This document shows, piece by piece, positions 16,850 through 24,883 of a stretch of 64,000 bases of DNA. The notes beneath the pieces were generated by a model. That model ran no database searches. It saw nothing but the letters and a program-made list of their open reading frames with translations, and had not been told where the DNA came from. Origin of the DNA: Robertmurraya korlensis NBRC 107688. Its GTDB lineage: Bacteria; Bacillota; Bacilli; Bacillales; Cytobacillaceae. The position numbers were made by a program, and so were the translations under genes. Numbering within the stretch: the first letter of the stretch is position 1; each line of letters starts with the position of its first letter. The stretch is from contig NZ_BCVH01000001.1 in assembly GCF_001591645.1 (NCBI RefSeq), forward strand, positions 372,001-436,000. Reading direction: 5' to 3'.

Positions 16850-16878
16850 AAGAGGGGTCATTAGATCCTTCTTTTTTA
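16850..16878 (+). terminator. Terminator after ktr gene
   Basis: 10-bp stem with two G-T pairs (16850-16859 with 16864-16873), then a T run. Confidence 0.7.
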
Positions 16879-16944
16879 TTAAATTCATTTATAGTAAAAT
16901 AGTAGGTGATGGTGAAAAATGGGGAAAGCACTAGGTGAAGGAAA

Positions 16945-18453
16945 ATGAAAACGTACAAACAATTTATAAGACAACTAATCACCAATTATATAATAGGTTC
17001 CTTATTAGCCGTTTTCGGTGTAGGTGGAACACTCATGTTTTCTACTATAGATATTACTGCTAATGACCAGTTTTATTTACTATTAATCATGATTCTTTCG
17101 GTCTTGTGCATGTTTATTTGTGAAGCTATTACCTTTTATTATCATATAAAACCTATTAGGGCTGTTTTTAATACTGAATATGTAAAAGAAGAAGAAGTAA
17201 GAAAGGGTCTTAAACAGTTATATCAGTTTCCTAAACTTACGGTAAAACGAATCATGCTACCACATTTCTTAGGATTATCCATCCCTGCAACCACGTTAGC
17301 AGCAATCTTTATAATTATGGAGAAACTTCATGTTCCCATGATGTATATCTTCTATTCAACTATCGCAGCCATTTTTGTAGCCATCCTGCATGCGTTAACT
17401 GAGTTTTATTTAACATTACGCGCTATTCAACCAATATCGTTAGCGATGAAGGACATGCTTCGTTTAGGTGAAAACTCTTTATTTTTTGAGAATGATATGG
17501 TCGTACCCATTCAGAAGAAATTTCAATCCACTGTATTAATAATAGGAGTTCTCCCTGTACTCCTATTCCTTTTAGCAGCACAAATCAAATGGTCGCAAAT
17601 TACGGGAATGGAAATGCAAGTCTATTGGCAATGGGCGGGTTTAATCATTGTATTTACTGTCATTTATTCGATTTTAGTTTCTAGATTCATGACTAGAGAT
17701 ATTGAAAGTCCTCTTCGTCAACTACAGGAATTAATGGAAAATGTCAAAAATGAAAACTATAATTTTATTAAATCCAACGTATATACGGATGAATTCTCAA
17801 AAGTATTTATCGGCTTTAATCATATGGTAAATGCCATTAATGAACGTGAGTCAACCAATAAAAAGCTATTAGAAAGTTTTATGATATCACTTTCGGCAAC
17901 ACTTGATGCGAGAGATCCATACACGTCAGGTCATTCTTCACGTGTAGCTAAGTTCTCCCTAGAAATTGGTCATGTACTTGGATTAGAAAAGGATGACTTA
18001 GAGTTGCTCTATCAGACGGCATTATTACATGACATTGGGAAAATAGGTGTTCCTGATTATGTGCTATTAAAAGAAGGAAAGTTAACGGAAGAGGAGTTTG
18101 CCCATATTAAAGCTCATCCTGTGATAGGAGAACATATTTTAAAGCAAGTACAACCAGCAAGTAAAGTTGCCCGAATGCTTCCTGGTATTAGACATCACCA
18201 TGAACGAATGGATGGAAAAGGGTATCCGGACGGGCTAAAAGACCAGGAAATTCCTCTTTATGGTCGAATTATTGCTGTTGCGGATAGCTTTGATGCGATG
18301 ACGTCAGACCGTCCTTATCGAAAAGGGATGGTAGAAGAAAAAGCACTAAATATCCTTCTAGCCGGAAAAGATACCCAATGGGATAGTGCTATTGTTGATT
18401 TGTTTATTTCAATCAGGAAAAGTAAACAGAACGAAAAAAGGCCAGCTCTTTAG
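16945..18453 (+). CDS. Membrane HD-GYP domain protein
   Basis: 502 residues. About six membrane segments in the first 260 residues, interrupted by cytosolic linkers, then a HAMP-like region (about 250-305) and a C-terminal HD-GYP domain. HD-GYP hallmarks: SGHSSRVAKFS, LLHDIGKIGVP (near 361), HPVIGEHIL and RHHHERMDGKGYPDGL (near 415-430). The family hydrolyses cyclic di-nucleotides, chiefly c-di-GMP, and the metal and GYP residues look intact. The N-terminal membrane module is not a sensor I can name. Single gene, converging with the MATE gene. Confidence 0.9.
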   Translation: MKTYKQFIRQLITNYIIGSLLAVFGVGGTLMFSTIDITANDQFYLLLIMILSVLCMFICEAITFYYHIKPIRAVFNTEYVKEEEVRKGLKQLYQFPKLTVKRIMLPHFLGLSIPATTLAAIFIIMEKLHVPMMYIFYSTIAAIFVAILHALTEFYLTLRAIQPISLAMKDMLRLGENSLFFENDMVVPIQKKFQSTVLIIGVLPVLLFLLAAQIKWSQITGMEMQVYWQWAGLIIVFTVIYSILVSRFMTRDIESPLRQLQELMENVKNENYNFIKSNVYTDEFSKVFIGFNHMVNAINERESTNKKLLESFMISLSATLDARDPYTSGHSSRVAKFSLEIGHVLGLEKDDLELLYQTALLHDIGKIGVPDYVLLKEGKLTEEEFAHIKAHPVIGEHILKQVQPASKVARMLPGIRHHHERMDGKGYPDGLKDQEIPLYGRIIAVADSFDAMTSDRPYRKGMVEEKALNILLAGKDTQWDSAIVDLFISIRKSKQNEKRPAL

Positions 18454-19814
18454 TGAGAGTTGGTCTTTGTACTATACATTTTCCTTTGTACATAGATAAG
18501 TCGACTTGATAAACATACCGCGCCAACGGCTAATCCTGTAATTAGCCCAATCCAGTAACCAAAAGCTCCCCAATTGGTGTAATTAGCTAAATAGTACCCA
18601 AATGGAAGTCCGACTACCCAATAAGAAACAAGTGACATGATAAAGGTAATGTTAACATCCTTGTAGCCTCTTAGGGCGCCTTGAACAGGTGCTTGAATCG
18701 CATCTGAGAGTTGGAAAAACAGTGCGTACAATAAGAAATGTGCCGTTAATTGTAATACTTCATAATCCTTTGTATAGATAGAAGCAATTTCAGCTCGTAA
18801 TAGTCCTAAAATAACCCCACATACCAGAGCCATGCCAACAGCTAACGATAATCCAATCCAGCTATAAGCTTGTGCATCACGATATCTTTTTGCTCCTACT
18901 TCAAAGCCAACAACGATTGTTAACGCCATAGAGATGCTTAGTGGAATCATATAAAGAAAAGAAGCAAAGTTTAATGCTGCTTGATGGGAAGCAATTGTAA
19001 TGGTATTAAAGGTACTCATTAGTAGCGTAACAGCTGCAAAAATACTCGTTTCAAAAAATATTGCTAAGCCAATAGGGATTCCAATGATCAAAATTTCTTT
19101 CCACGCTTTTAATGCTAATGGATACACTTTACTAAACACATGAAAAGTTGAGAAAGATTCCTTTGAAACAATAATCCAAATTGCTATAGCTGTAACTATC
19201 CAATACGTTATAGCTGTTGCATAACCCGCCCCAACTCCACCGAGCTCAGGGAACCCTAATTTCCCATAGATAAGTATATAGTTAAAAATGATATTAATAG
19301 GAAGAGAGGCAAGTGCAATAAACATCGTCACTCTAGTTTTTCCAAGGGCATCAATAAATGAGCGCAATACCTGATACACAAATAGGGGAATAATGCCAAA
19401 ACTAAGAGCTACTAAGTAGTCATGAGCGATCTCTTCGACAGCTGGTTCAAGACTCATTGACTGAAGAATGATGTTTAATGTAATGGCACCAATGATAAGA
19501 ACCACTATTGCTAGTGTAATTGATAGATAAACTCCTTGAATGACCTGATAGGGTATGTCCTTATGCTTTTTGGCTCCAATTAATTGTGATACAACCGGGG
19601 TTATTGCTAGCAATATTCCACTTAGACCTGTAAATACTGGAGTCCAAATGCTCGAACCTATTGCAACACCTGCTAGATCAACTGGACTGTAATGACCTGA
19701 CATGGTTGTATCAAAAAAATTCATTGAAAAAAGAGCAAGTTGAGTAACGAGAATGGGTAACAGGATGTATAAAAGCTGTTTGATTTTTTCTTTTTTCGTG
19801 TGTGTTTGATTCAT
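18450..19814 (-). CDS. MATE family efflux transporter (NorM/YojI-like)
   Basis: 454 residues, twelve membrane segments in two six-helix halves. The first half opens LLPILVTQLALFSMNFFDTT, then GVAIGSSIWTPVFTGLSG, as in bacterial NorM-type Na+ or H+ driven multidrug exporters; DTTMSG and the VSQLIGA signature are visible. ATG 19814 has GAGGAT upstream. Resembles B. subtilis YojI. Substrates cannot be predicted. It overlaps the HD-GYP stop by 4 bases; the inverted repeat GGCCAGCTCT/AGAGTTGGTC at 18439-18464 spans this junction and may serve both genes. Confidence 0.92.
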   Translation of the reverse strand: MNQTHTKKEKIKQLLYILLPILVTQLALFSMNFFDTTMSGHYSPVDLAGVAIGSSIWTPVFTGLSGILLAITPVVSQLIGAKKHKDIPYQVIQGVYLSITLAIVVLIIGAITLNIILQSMSLEPAVEEIAHDYLVALSFGIIPLFVYQVLRSFIDALGKTRVTMFIALASLPINIIFNYILIYGKLGFPELGGVGAGYATAITYWIVTAIAIWIIVSKESFSTFHVFSKVYPLALKAWKEILIIGIPIGLAIFFETSIFAAVTLLMSTFNTITIASHQAALNFASFLYMIPLSISMALTIVVGFEVGAKRYRDAQAYSWIGLSLAVGMALVCGVILGLLRAEIASIYTKDYEVLQLTAHFLLYALFFQLSDAIQAPVQGALRGYKDVNITFIMSLVSYWVVGLPFGYYLANYTNWGAFGYWIGLITGLAVGAVCLSSRLIYVQRKMYSTKTNSH

Positions 19815-20014
19815 TTTTTATCCTCAGTTTCTATTCAGTTAACGAAAGAAATTATAACATATTACGACTACCTGCCGAACAAATTTTTGACACAAATATT
19901 CCACTTAAATGTCATATTATTTTTAAAATTTTGTGAACAGTTTGATAGGAGTGAATGAAATAGGTTTCTTTTGTGAAAAATGATTACAACATCTTTTGAA
20001 AGGAAGTGGTTACC

Positions 20015-20164
20015 ATGAGTTTCAACATTAATCGAATTAATCCAAATCAAACTCAAGTACTATATACTGATGGACGTTTTGAAACACTAACCAATGAGGA
20101 ACTTAATGAGCTACTTGCTACAGAGCATTTTTATGTTGAAGAAGTCCCTCAACAGTCACAATAA
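20015..20164 (+). CDS. Small acidic protein (49 aa)
   Basis: A 49-codon frame from ATG 20015, six bases after AAAGGAAGTGG, ending before a clear terminator. The product starts MSFNINRINPNQTQVLYTDG and continues with an acidic TNEELNELLATEHFYVEEV. No Cys, signal peptide or membrane segment. Strong ribosome-binding site, isolated position and own terminator support a real gene. I do not recognise the family. About 200 bases of AT-rich sequence lie upstream with no clear promoter match. Confidence 0.7.
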   Translation: MSFNINRINPNQTQVLYTDGRFETLTNEELNELLATEHFYVEEVPQQSQ

Positions 20165-20167
20165 AGA

Positions 20168-20201
20168 AAACGCTCCTTTTATAAAGAGCGTTTCTTTCTT
20201 T
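20168..20201 (+). terminator. Terminator after 49-aa gene
   Basis: Stem AAACGCTC/GAGCGTTT (20168-20175, 20186-20193) followed by a pyrimidine-rich CTTTCTTTT. Confidence 0.8.
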
Positions 20202-20218
20202 TATATAGAATAGTTTCA

Positions 20219-20797
20219 TTATGCTTCTAGTAACTGTGTAGACTCTTGGTGCAGTGGTTGTTGCGACTGTTGGTGGCTTTCACGCTTAACATGTAATGTG
20301 TACAAATCTTTTGGTATTTCGTATAAGTTATAAAGATCCTCATCTTTGTTTAATTGGTCAAGTAGTGCTTTTCTCGTTTCATTCGCACAAATAACATACG
20401 GCAATTTCTCTGCTGCTTTTTGGGAGCGTATGTTCACCTTTCTGATTCGCATAAAAATAGTTTCAATTCCTAACTCATAAAAAAGCTCCTCAAAAAAGGC
20501 TTCTTTTGCAATTTGATTATAACCTTTTCCATGGTAGGGTTTTCCTAGCCATGTGCCAAGAAAGCCAGCATTGTCCTCAATATCAAACAAATTAATCGTT
20601 CCTATTGGAGAACCCCATTCATCAAGGATCGTACGTGAGATTATCTCTCCACGTTCTTCTGCTTCAATTGTTTGTTTAGTTATAAATAGATATTCGTCAT
20701 AACAACGTGTCTTTTGACGCACAAATGGGAAGACTTCTGGATGCGTCATTAAATCGTAAAGTGCATGGCAGTCGTGAAGCTCGCGCTTCTTGATCAT
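20219..20797 (-). CDS. GNAT family N-acetyltransferase
   Basis: 192 residues from ATG 20797, six bases after GGAGGG; a longer frame from 20833 runs through that site. GNAT features: ISRTILDEWGSPIGTINLFD (beta strands 2-4), LGTWLGKPYHGKGYNQIAKE (acetyl-CoA loop, with GKGYN in place of the common GxGxG/A) and ETIFMRIRKVNIRSQKAAEK. It resembles RimJ/RimL-type or spermidine acetyltransferases, but the substrate is open. The C-terminus is Gln/Ser-rich (HQQSQQPLHQES). Its leader carries the tRNA-like element described at 20857-20950, which may regulate it. Confidence 0.85.
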   Translation of the reverse strand: MIKKRELHDCHALYDLMTHPEVFPFVRQKTRCYDEYLFITKQTIEAEERGEIISRTILDEWGSPIGTINLFDIEDNAGFLGTWLGKPYHGKGYNQIAKEAFFEELFYELGIETIFMRIRKVNIRSQKAAEKLPYVICANETRKALLDQLNKDEDLYNLYEIPKDLYTLHVKRESHQQSQQPLHQESTQLLEA

Positions 20798-20856
20798 GTG
20801 TATCCCTCCAATATGAGGACAGTCCGACTCCATGACAAATAGAGTCTCCGATCCTA

Positions 20857-20950
20857 CCCTCGAAATTTTTTGTAGTGCTAAAAAATTTCGGGGTGGGAAT
20901 CGAACCCACTAGAACCAGATACCTGGTGGCGCACCATTTGCCTTCCCTAG
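20857..20950 (-). ncRNA. tRNA-like element in GNAT leader
   Basis: Read on the minus strand, in order: CTAGGG (20950-20945), AA, a D-arm-like hairpin GGC-AAATGGTGC-GCC (20942-20928) with GG in its loop, A, a short anticodon-arm-like hairpin CCAG-GTAT-CTGG (20926-20915), a 5-base spacer TTCTA, a perfect T-arm GTGGG-TTCGATT-CCCAC (20909-20893), and CCC that can pair with the 5' GGG. The 7-base anticodon loop and most of the acceptor stem are missing, and there is no CCA. CCCGAAATTTTTT (20892-20880) can instead pair with AAAAAATTTCGAGGG (20871-20857), an exclusive alternative fold. The sequence at 20951-21096 is AT-rich with nothing else I can name. Confidence 0.6.
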
Positions 20951-21096
20951 TCTTGCTATATTTTTATTCTAATAAAATAACTACATATTACTCACTAAAG
21001 TATCATACTAAAATTTATTACCGATTGGAATAGGAAAATGCATAGAAAAACATCTATTTTTATCGTCAATTTTTGACAGACAAAATCCTACAAATA

Positions 21097-22224
21097 TCAG
21101 GCTTGACTATAGACAATCGTACCTTTGATCATTGTCCATTTTGGTTTTGATAAAAAGTGGAAAGGATGATGACTCCAAAGAACGAGGTCGGCTTCTTTTC
21201 CAACCTCGATACTTCCAATTTGATCATCAAGGCGTAAATTTCGTGCTGGTAATATAGTAATTCCTTCTAATGCTTTTTGTTCTGGCAATCCTTCTCGAGT
21301 AGCAATGGCTGCACAAACATTTAAATATTGGATGGGGGTGTATGGATGATCCGTTGTAATGGAGACTTCCACTCCGTGGTCAGTTAATTCCTGATAAGTC
21401 TTCCAGCTTTTATTTTTAAGTTCTATCTTTGAACGCCTAGTTAGAGTTGGACCTACTGAAACCTTCAGTCCTAGTCCCTGCAATTCTTCTGCAACAAGAT
21501 GGCCCTCGGTACAATGCTCTATTCGTAAGTCTAGGTTGAATTCTTCAGCAAATCGAACGGCCGAAATGATATCATCTGCACGATGTGCATGAATTCGAAC
21601 AGGTATCTCTCGCTTCAAAGCCATAACAATCGGGGCAATACGTAGCAAATCTGGATTGTCACAATACTGAACTTCTCTAAACTTCTCTCGAAGCATTCCC
21701 ATTATTCCCATTCGTGTAATGGAATCATTATTCCCTTGACTATGGATTCTTTTTGGATTTTCTCCTAAAGCAATTTTTAAGCCCGCTGTTTCTTGTTCTA
21801 TCATCTTTTCAATATTTTTTCCAAATGTTTTAATCACGGAAGTGGTTCCACCAATAACGTTTGCACTTCCTGGCATGACATGAGCGGTGGTGATCCCATG
21901 CTTGATGGCATCAGAAAAGGCAGGGTCGAGAGGATACACACCATCAATGGCACGAACATGAGGACTCATTGGATCTATTGTTTCGTTTGCATCGTTACCA
22001 GCCCATCCAGTTCCTTCATCATAAAGACCTAAATGAGTATGAGTATCAATAAACCCAGGAAGTAAATAATAGCCGTTGCAATCAATTATCTTTGTTGTGC
22101 CGTCTGACGCGATTTTGGAACTAATTTTACTTATTTTCCCTTGCTCGATTAAAATATCACCGCAATGAATCGGTTTAGAAGTAATAGGGTAAATATGAGC
22201 GTTTTTTAATAAAAGTTTGTTCAT
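21097..22224 (-). CDS. Amidohydrolase (imidazolonepropionase-like)
   Basis: 375 residues of the metal-dependent amidohydrolase superfamily. The first metal site is DTHTHL (about 60-65), further ligands appear in IRIHAHRADD, IEHCTEGH and the catalytic Asp in TTDHP; the C-terminal QIGSIEVGKEADLVLW is the usual beta-sandwich ending. ATG 22224 follows TTAGGTAG. A long Met/Gly segment GITTAHVMPGSANVIGGTT is typical of the imidazolonepropionase-like subgroup of unknown substrate. Not part of a hut operon, so histidine degradation is unlikely. No terminator of its own was clear. Confidence 0.88.
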   Translation of the reverse strand: MNKLLLKNAHIYPITSKPIHCGDILIEQGKISKISSKIASDGTTKIIDCNGYYLLPGFIDTHTHLGLYDEGTGWAGNDANETIDPMSPHVRAIDGVYPLDPAFSDAIKHGITTAHVMPGSANVIGGTTSVIKTFGKNIEKMIEQETAGLKIALGENPKRIHSQGNNDSITRMGIMGMLREKFREVQYCDNPDLLRIAPIVMALKREIPVRIHAHRADDIISAVRFAEEFNLDLRIEHCTEGHLVAEELQGLGLKVSVGPTLTRRSKIELKNKSWKTYQELTDHGVEVSITTDHPYTPIQYLNVCAAIATREGLPEQKALEGITILPARNLRLDDQIGSIEVGKEADLVLWSHHPFHFLSKPKWTMIKGTIVYSQA

Positions 22225-22290
22225 TTTTTCTACCTAACTTTCATTTATAATCTCTCTATATATTACATGCTATTTATCTCCTATTAGAAT

Positions 22291-22315
22291 CAAAAAAACT
22301 CACCAAAAGGTGAGT
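22291..22315 (-). terminator. Terminator after uppP
   Basis: On the minus strand: ACTCACC-TTTT-GGTGAGT followed by seven T (plus-strand stem 22298-22304 and 22309-22315). Confidence 0.9.
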
Positions 22316-22318
22316 TAA

Positions 22319-23101
22319 TTAAAAAATTCTCATCAACTGTAAGATAATAATAATTAGTCCTAATATCCATACATAAACAGCAAAAAAACGTAACGAATGC
22401 TTCTTAAGAAAGTTAATCATCCAAACTACTGCAATATAGCCAAACAAAGCGGATGCAAGCGTGGCAACAAGAAGACTGCTAAAACTGATACTTTCAACTT
22501 GTCCGGATGCTAATTCCCCAAATTGTAATACCACTCCACCAGCAATTGCTGGAATGGAAAGGAGAAATGAGAAGTATGCAGCCGTTTCGCGATCGAGCTT
22601 TCTAAACAAACCAGCCGCGATGGTTAATCCTGACCGTGAGACAGCAGGGAAGATGGCAGCAGCCTGGAAGGTTCCAATAAATAAAGCATCTCCGTATGTA
22701 ATGCAATGTAACGTTTTTCCGCCACGGCGAACCCCCTCTGCAATCCATAAAACCATCCCGGTAATAATAAACTCCCAGCCAATCGTGACTCCCGTTTTCG
22801 AAATGGAATCAAATAAATCACTTAATAAAAGCCCAACAACTACGGCAGGAATGGTACCAATGATAACAAGTTTTGAAAGCCTTCCAAAAGGATTTTTTAT
22901 AATCGTGATAAGTTCATTTTTATAAATAACCAAAACGGCTAATAGCGTACCGATATGAAGCATTGTATCTAAAAAAATACCTGCTTCGTCAAGGCCAAAC
23001 AAATGCCTTCCCAAATATAGATGACCCGTACTAGAGATAGGTATAAATTCGGTTAAGCCCTGGATAATCCCTAGTATAAATGCCTCGATTTTCGACATCA
23101 T
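22319..23101 (-). CDS. uppP: Undecaprenyl-diphosphatase UppP
   Basis: 260 residues, eight membrane helices. Converts undecaprenyl diphosphate to the monophosphate carrier used for wall polymers, and confers bacitracin tolerance when abundant. Signature segments: GLTEFIPISSTGHL near residue 15 with the essential Glu, and PAVSRSG near 160 with the catalytic Ser/Arg. ATG 23101 is eight bases after AGAGGTGA; the frame from GTG 23113 starts in that site. It adds to the wall-related genes of the window (LCP, D,D-carboxypeptidase, CtpA). Confidence 0.96.
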   Translation of the reverse strand: MMSKIEAFILGIIQGLTEFIPISSTGHLYLGRHLFGLDEAGIFLDTMLHIGTLLAVLVIYKNELITIIKNPFGRLSKLVIIGTIPAVVVGLLLSDLFDSISKTGVTIGWEFIITGMVLWIAEGVRRGGKTLHCITYGDALFIGTFQAAAIFPAVSRSGLTIAAGLFRKLDRETAAYFSFLLSIPAIAGGVVLQFGELASGQVESISFSSLLVATLASALFGYIAVVWMINFLKKHSLRFFAVYVWILGLIIIILQLMRIF

Positions 23102-23198
23102 TTGCTGCTTCACCTCTCTATAAGTTGACTACTATATATGTATGGTTGCATGTCCCAAACAAGAACTATTCAAGCCAATATATTTGTACATAAAGTCC

Positions 23199-23224
23199 TG
23201 AAACCTTTCATAATTTCAACCGTA
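23199..23224 (+). promoter_or_regulatory. ECF (sigma-W-type) promoter
   Basis: TGAAAC (23199-23204), 16-base spacer starting CTTTC, and CGTA (23221-23224). This is an exact match to the B. subtilis sigma-W pattern (TGAAAC-N16-CGTA), placed 35 bases before the DUF4870 gene. Confidence 0.75.
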
Positions 23225-23258
23225 GATAATACTATAGGATAAAAAGGAGTGAAATATC

Positions 23259-23582
23259 ATGCCAACAAATGAGGAAAGAACCTTGGCAGCTGCGATTTAT
23301 GTGATAAGCTTTTTTACGGTGTTTATTGGGCCTTTATTAATTTGGCTTATCAAAAAAGATTCGTCGTCATACATTGATTACCATGGGAAAGAGTACTTGA
23401 ACTTTTTGATATCTTACACAGTCTATGCATTTGTAAGTGTTATATTGATGATGGTCTTAATCGGTTTCCTAACCATTTGGGTAGTAGGGGTGGCCGGATT
23501 TATCTTTACAATTATTGGAGCTGTTAAAGCCTACGAAGGTACATCTTATCGAATTCCGCTCATTTTCCGACTTATTCGATAA
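23259..23582 (+). CDS. DUF4870 (Tic20-like) membrane protein
   Basis: 107 residues with three to four membrane helices; starts MPTNEERTLAAAIYVISFFT, followed by FIGPLLIWLIKKDSSSYIDY and HGKEYLNFLISYTVY, the DUF4870 signature in which the His/Gly/Lys loop is conserved. AAAAGGAGTG precedes ATG 23259. The function of the family is unknown. The upstream sigma-W-like promoter suggests induction by envelope stress (detergents, antimicrobial peptides, alkali shock in B. subtilis). A terminator-like hairpin follows at 23592-23616. Confidence 0.85.
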   Translation: MPTNEERTLAAAIYVISFFTVFIGPLLIWLIKKDSSSYIDYHGKEYLNFLISYTVYAFVSVILMMVLIGFLTIWVVGVAGFIFTIIGAVKAYEGTSYRIPLIFRLIR

Positions 23583-23591
23583 TGATTAGTT

Positions 23592-23621
23592 AAAGGCCTA
23601 GAAGATTCTGGGCTTTTTTGT
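23592..23621 (+). terminator. Terminator after DUF4870 gene
   Basis: Imperfect stem AAAGGCCTAGAA/TTCTGGGCTTT (23592-23603, 23606-23616) then T run. Confidence 0.65.
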
Positions 23622-23685
23622 ATGTAAGAATTTTGATATTTGTTATAATATGTAAATGAAGGGTATGTAGAAAGGAAGTAATCAA

Positions 23686-24534
23686 GTGTTAGTAGATGGA
23701 ACAGGTCTTGTATTAGAAGGCGGTGGAATGCGCGGAGTATATACAGCAGGAGTGTTAGAGAGCTTCCTAGAAAATGGGTTAACATTCCAATATGTTATTG
23801 GAGTTTCTGCCGGTGCTTGTAATGCTGCGTCGTATTTATCCCAGCAAAAAGGGAGAAATAAAAGGGTGAATATCGAGTATATATCAGATCCTCGTTATCT
23901 CTCTTTACAAAATTATTTTAAAAAAAGAGAGTTATTTGGAATGGATTTTATCTTTCATGAAATCCCTTCTAAGCTGATCCCGTTTGACTTTAAAGCCTTT
24001 TATGAAAACCAGTCAGAATTTGTAATTGGAACAACTGACTGTGCATCGGGTAATCCTGTGTATTTTAATAAAAACGATTACGGCCAAGAGATGCTAACCG
24101 TATTAAAAGCATCAAGTTCTCTGCCGTTTGTTTCACAAGAAATACGTTTTAAAGATAGATACCTATTAGATGGAGGAATAAGTGACTCCATCCCTTTAAA
24201 AAAAGCACAGAGTGATGGATTTGGGAAAAACGTGGTAGTGTTAACCCGAAACGAAGGATACTTGAAAAAACCATCGCGATTCAGCTTTCTTGTAAAGAAG
24301 ATGTATCCCCATTATCCGGGTCTACAAAGAGCGATAATGAATCGATATAAAATGTACAATCATACAATAAACGAAATTATCCAGGAGGAACAAAAGGGAA
24401 ATGTACTGGTGATTCGGCCTTCAAGGCCGATTAGGGTTGGCCGAATCGAGAGAAATGCCATAAAACTAGAAGAGCTATATCAACTAGGATATGAGGATGG
24501 GCTAACTAGTATTAAAGCTATTATGCAGCTTTAA
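23686..24534 (+). CDS. Patatin-like phospholipase
   Basis: 282 residues of the patatin family, with a Ser-Asp dyad lipid acyl hydrolase site. Oxyanion loop GGGMRGVY (12-19), nucleophile elbow GVSAG (39-43, Ser41) and Asp162 in DGGISDSIPL are present. GTG 23686 is 6 bases after AAAGGAAGT. No signal peptide, so it acts in the cytosol or at the inner membrane face. Likely a lysophospholipase-type enzyme (YjjU/RssA-like); substrate is inferred from fold only. Followed by two small membrane-protein genes. Confidence 0.9.
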   Translation: MLVDGTGLVLEGGGMRGVYTAGVLESFLENGLTFQYVIGVSAGACNAASYLSQQKGRNKRVNIEYISDPRYLSLQNYFKKRELFGMDFIFHEIPSKLIPFDFKAFYENQSEFVIGTTDCASGNPVYFNKNDYGQEMLTVLKASSSLPFVSQEIRFKDRYLLDGGISDSIPLKKAQSDGFGKNVVVLTRNEGYLKKPSRFSFLVKKMYPHYPGLQRAIMNRYKMYNHTINEIIQEEQKGNVLVIRPSRPIRVGRIERNAIKLEELYQLGYEDGLTSIKAIMQL

Positions 24535-24617
24535 ACTGATAAATAAGCAAAAGACTAGTTTCATAGGGAGAATTTCTTTTGATAGGCTGTAAATACATTT
24601 ACAGGGAGGAAATTATT

Positions 24618-24812
24618 GTGACGATATGGGTATTACTTGCGATCACACCTTTTATTACTCTCTTGTTTCTTGAAGAGGTTATTCAATTTTTTTATCTGCG
24701 CTATCTATATGGAGCCGGGAAAGTCGAGAAGAAAATAACATCTATTATTGGATCGGGTTGGAGAAAAACAAAGAATATTATTCAACGAACAAAAGTAAGG
24801 ATGGAAGGATAA
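24618..24812 (+). CDS. Small single-span membrane protein (64 aa)
   Basis: GTG 24618 is nine bases after GGGAGG; the longer frame from 24579 would include that site. The peptide begins MTIWVLLAITPFITLLF, a membrane helix, then a positively charged tail (KVEKKITSI, GWRKTKNIIQRTK) expected to stay in the cytosol. I recognise no family. The 10-base sequence AGTTTCATAG occurs upstream (24557-24566) and again before the next gene (24838-24847). Confidence 0.6.
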   Translation: MTIWVLLAITPFITLLFLEEVIQFFYLRYLYGAGKVEKKITSIIGSGWRKTKNIIQRTKVRMEG

Positions 24813-24883
24813 TAAGAATTATCATGAATAGAGAAACAGTTTCATAGAATGAATAAGGGAAATCTTTCTAAGGAGACTGTATT

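Noticed and set aside
20886-20950. Functional tRNA gene
   Set aside because: No seven-base anticodon loop and only three acceptor pairs; kept instead as a tRNA-like element.
22461-22925. Long plus-strand frame (154 codons) opposite uppP
   Set aside because: Antisense shadow of a clear UppP gene; no ribosome-binding site and no recognisable protein features.
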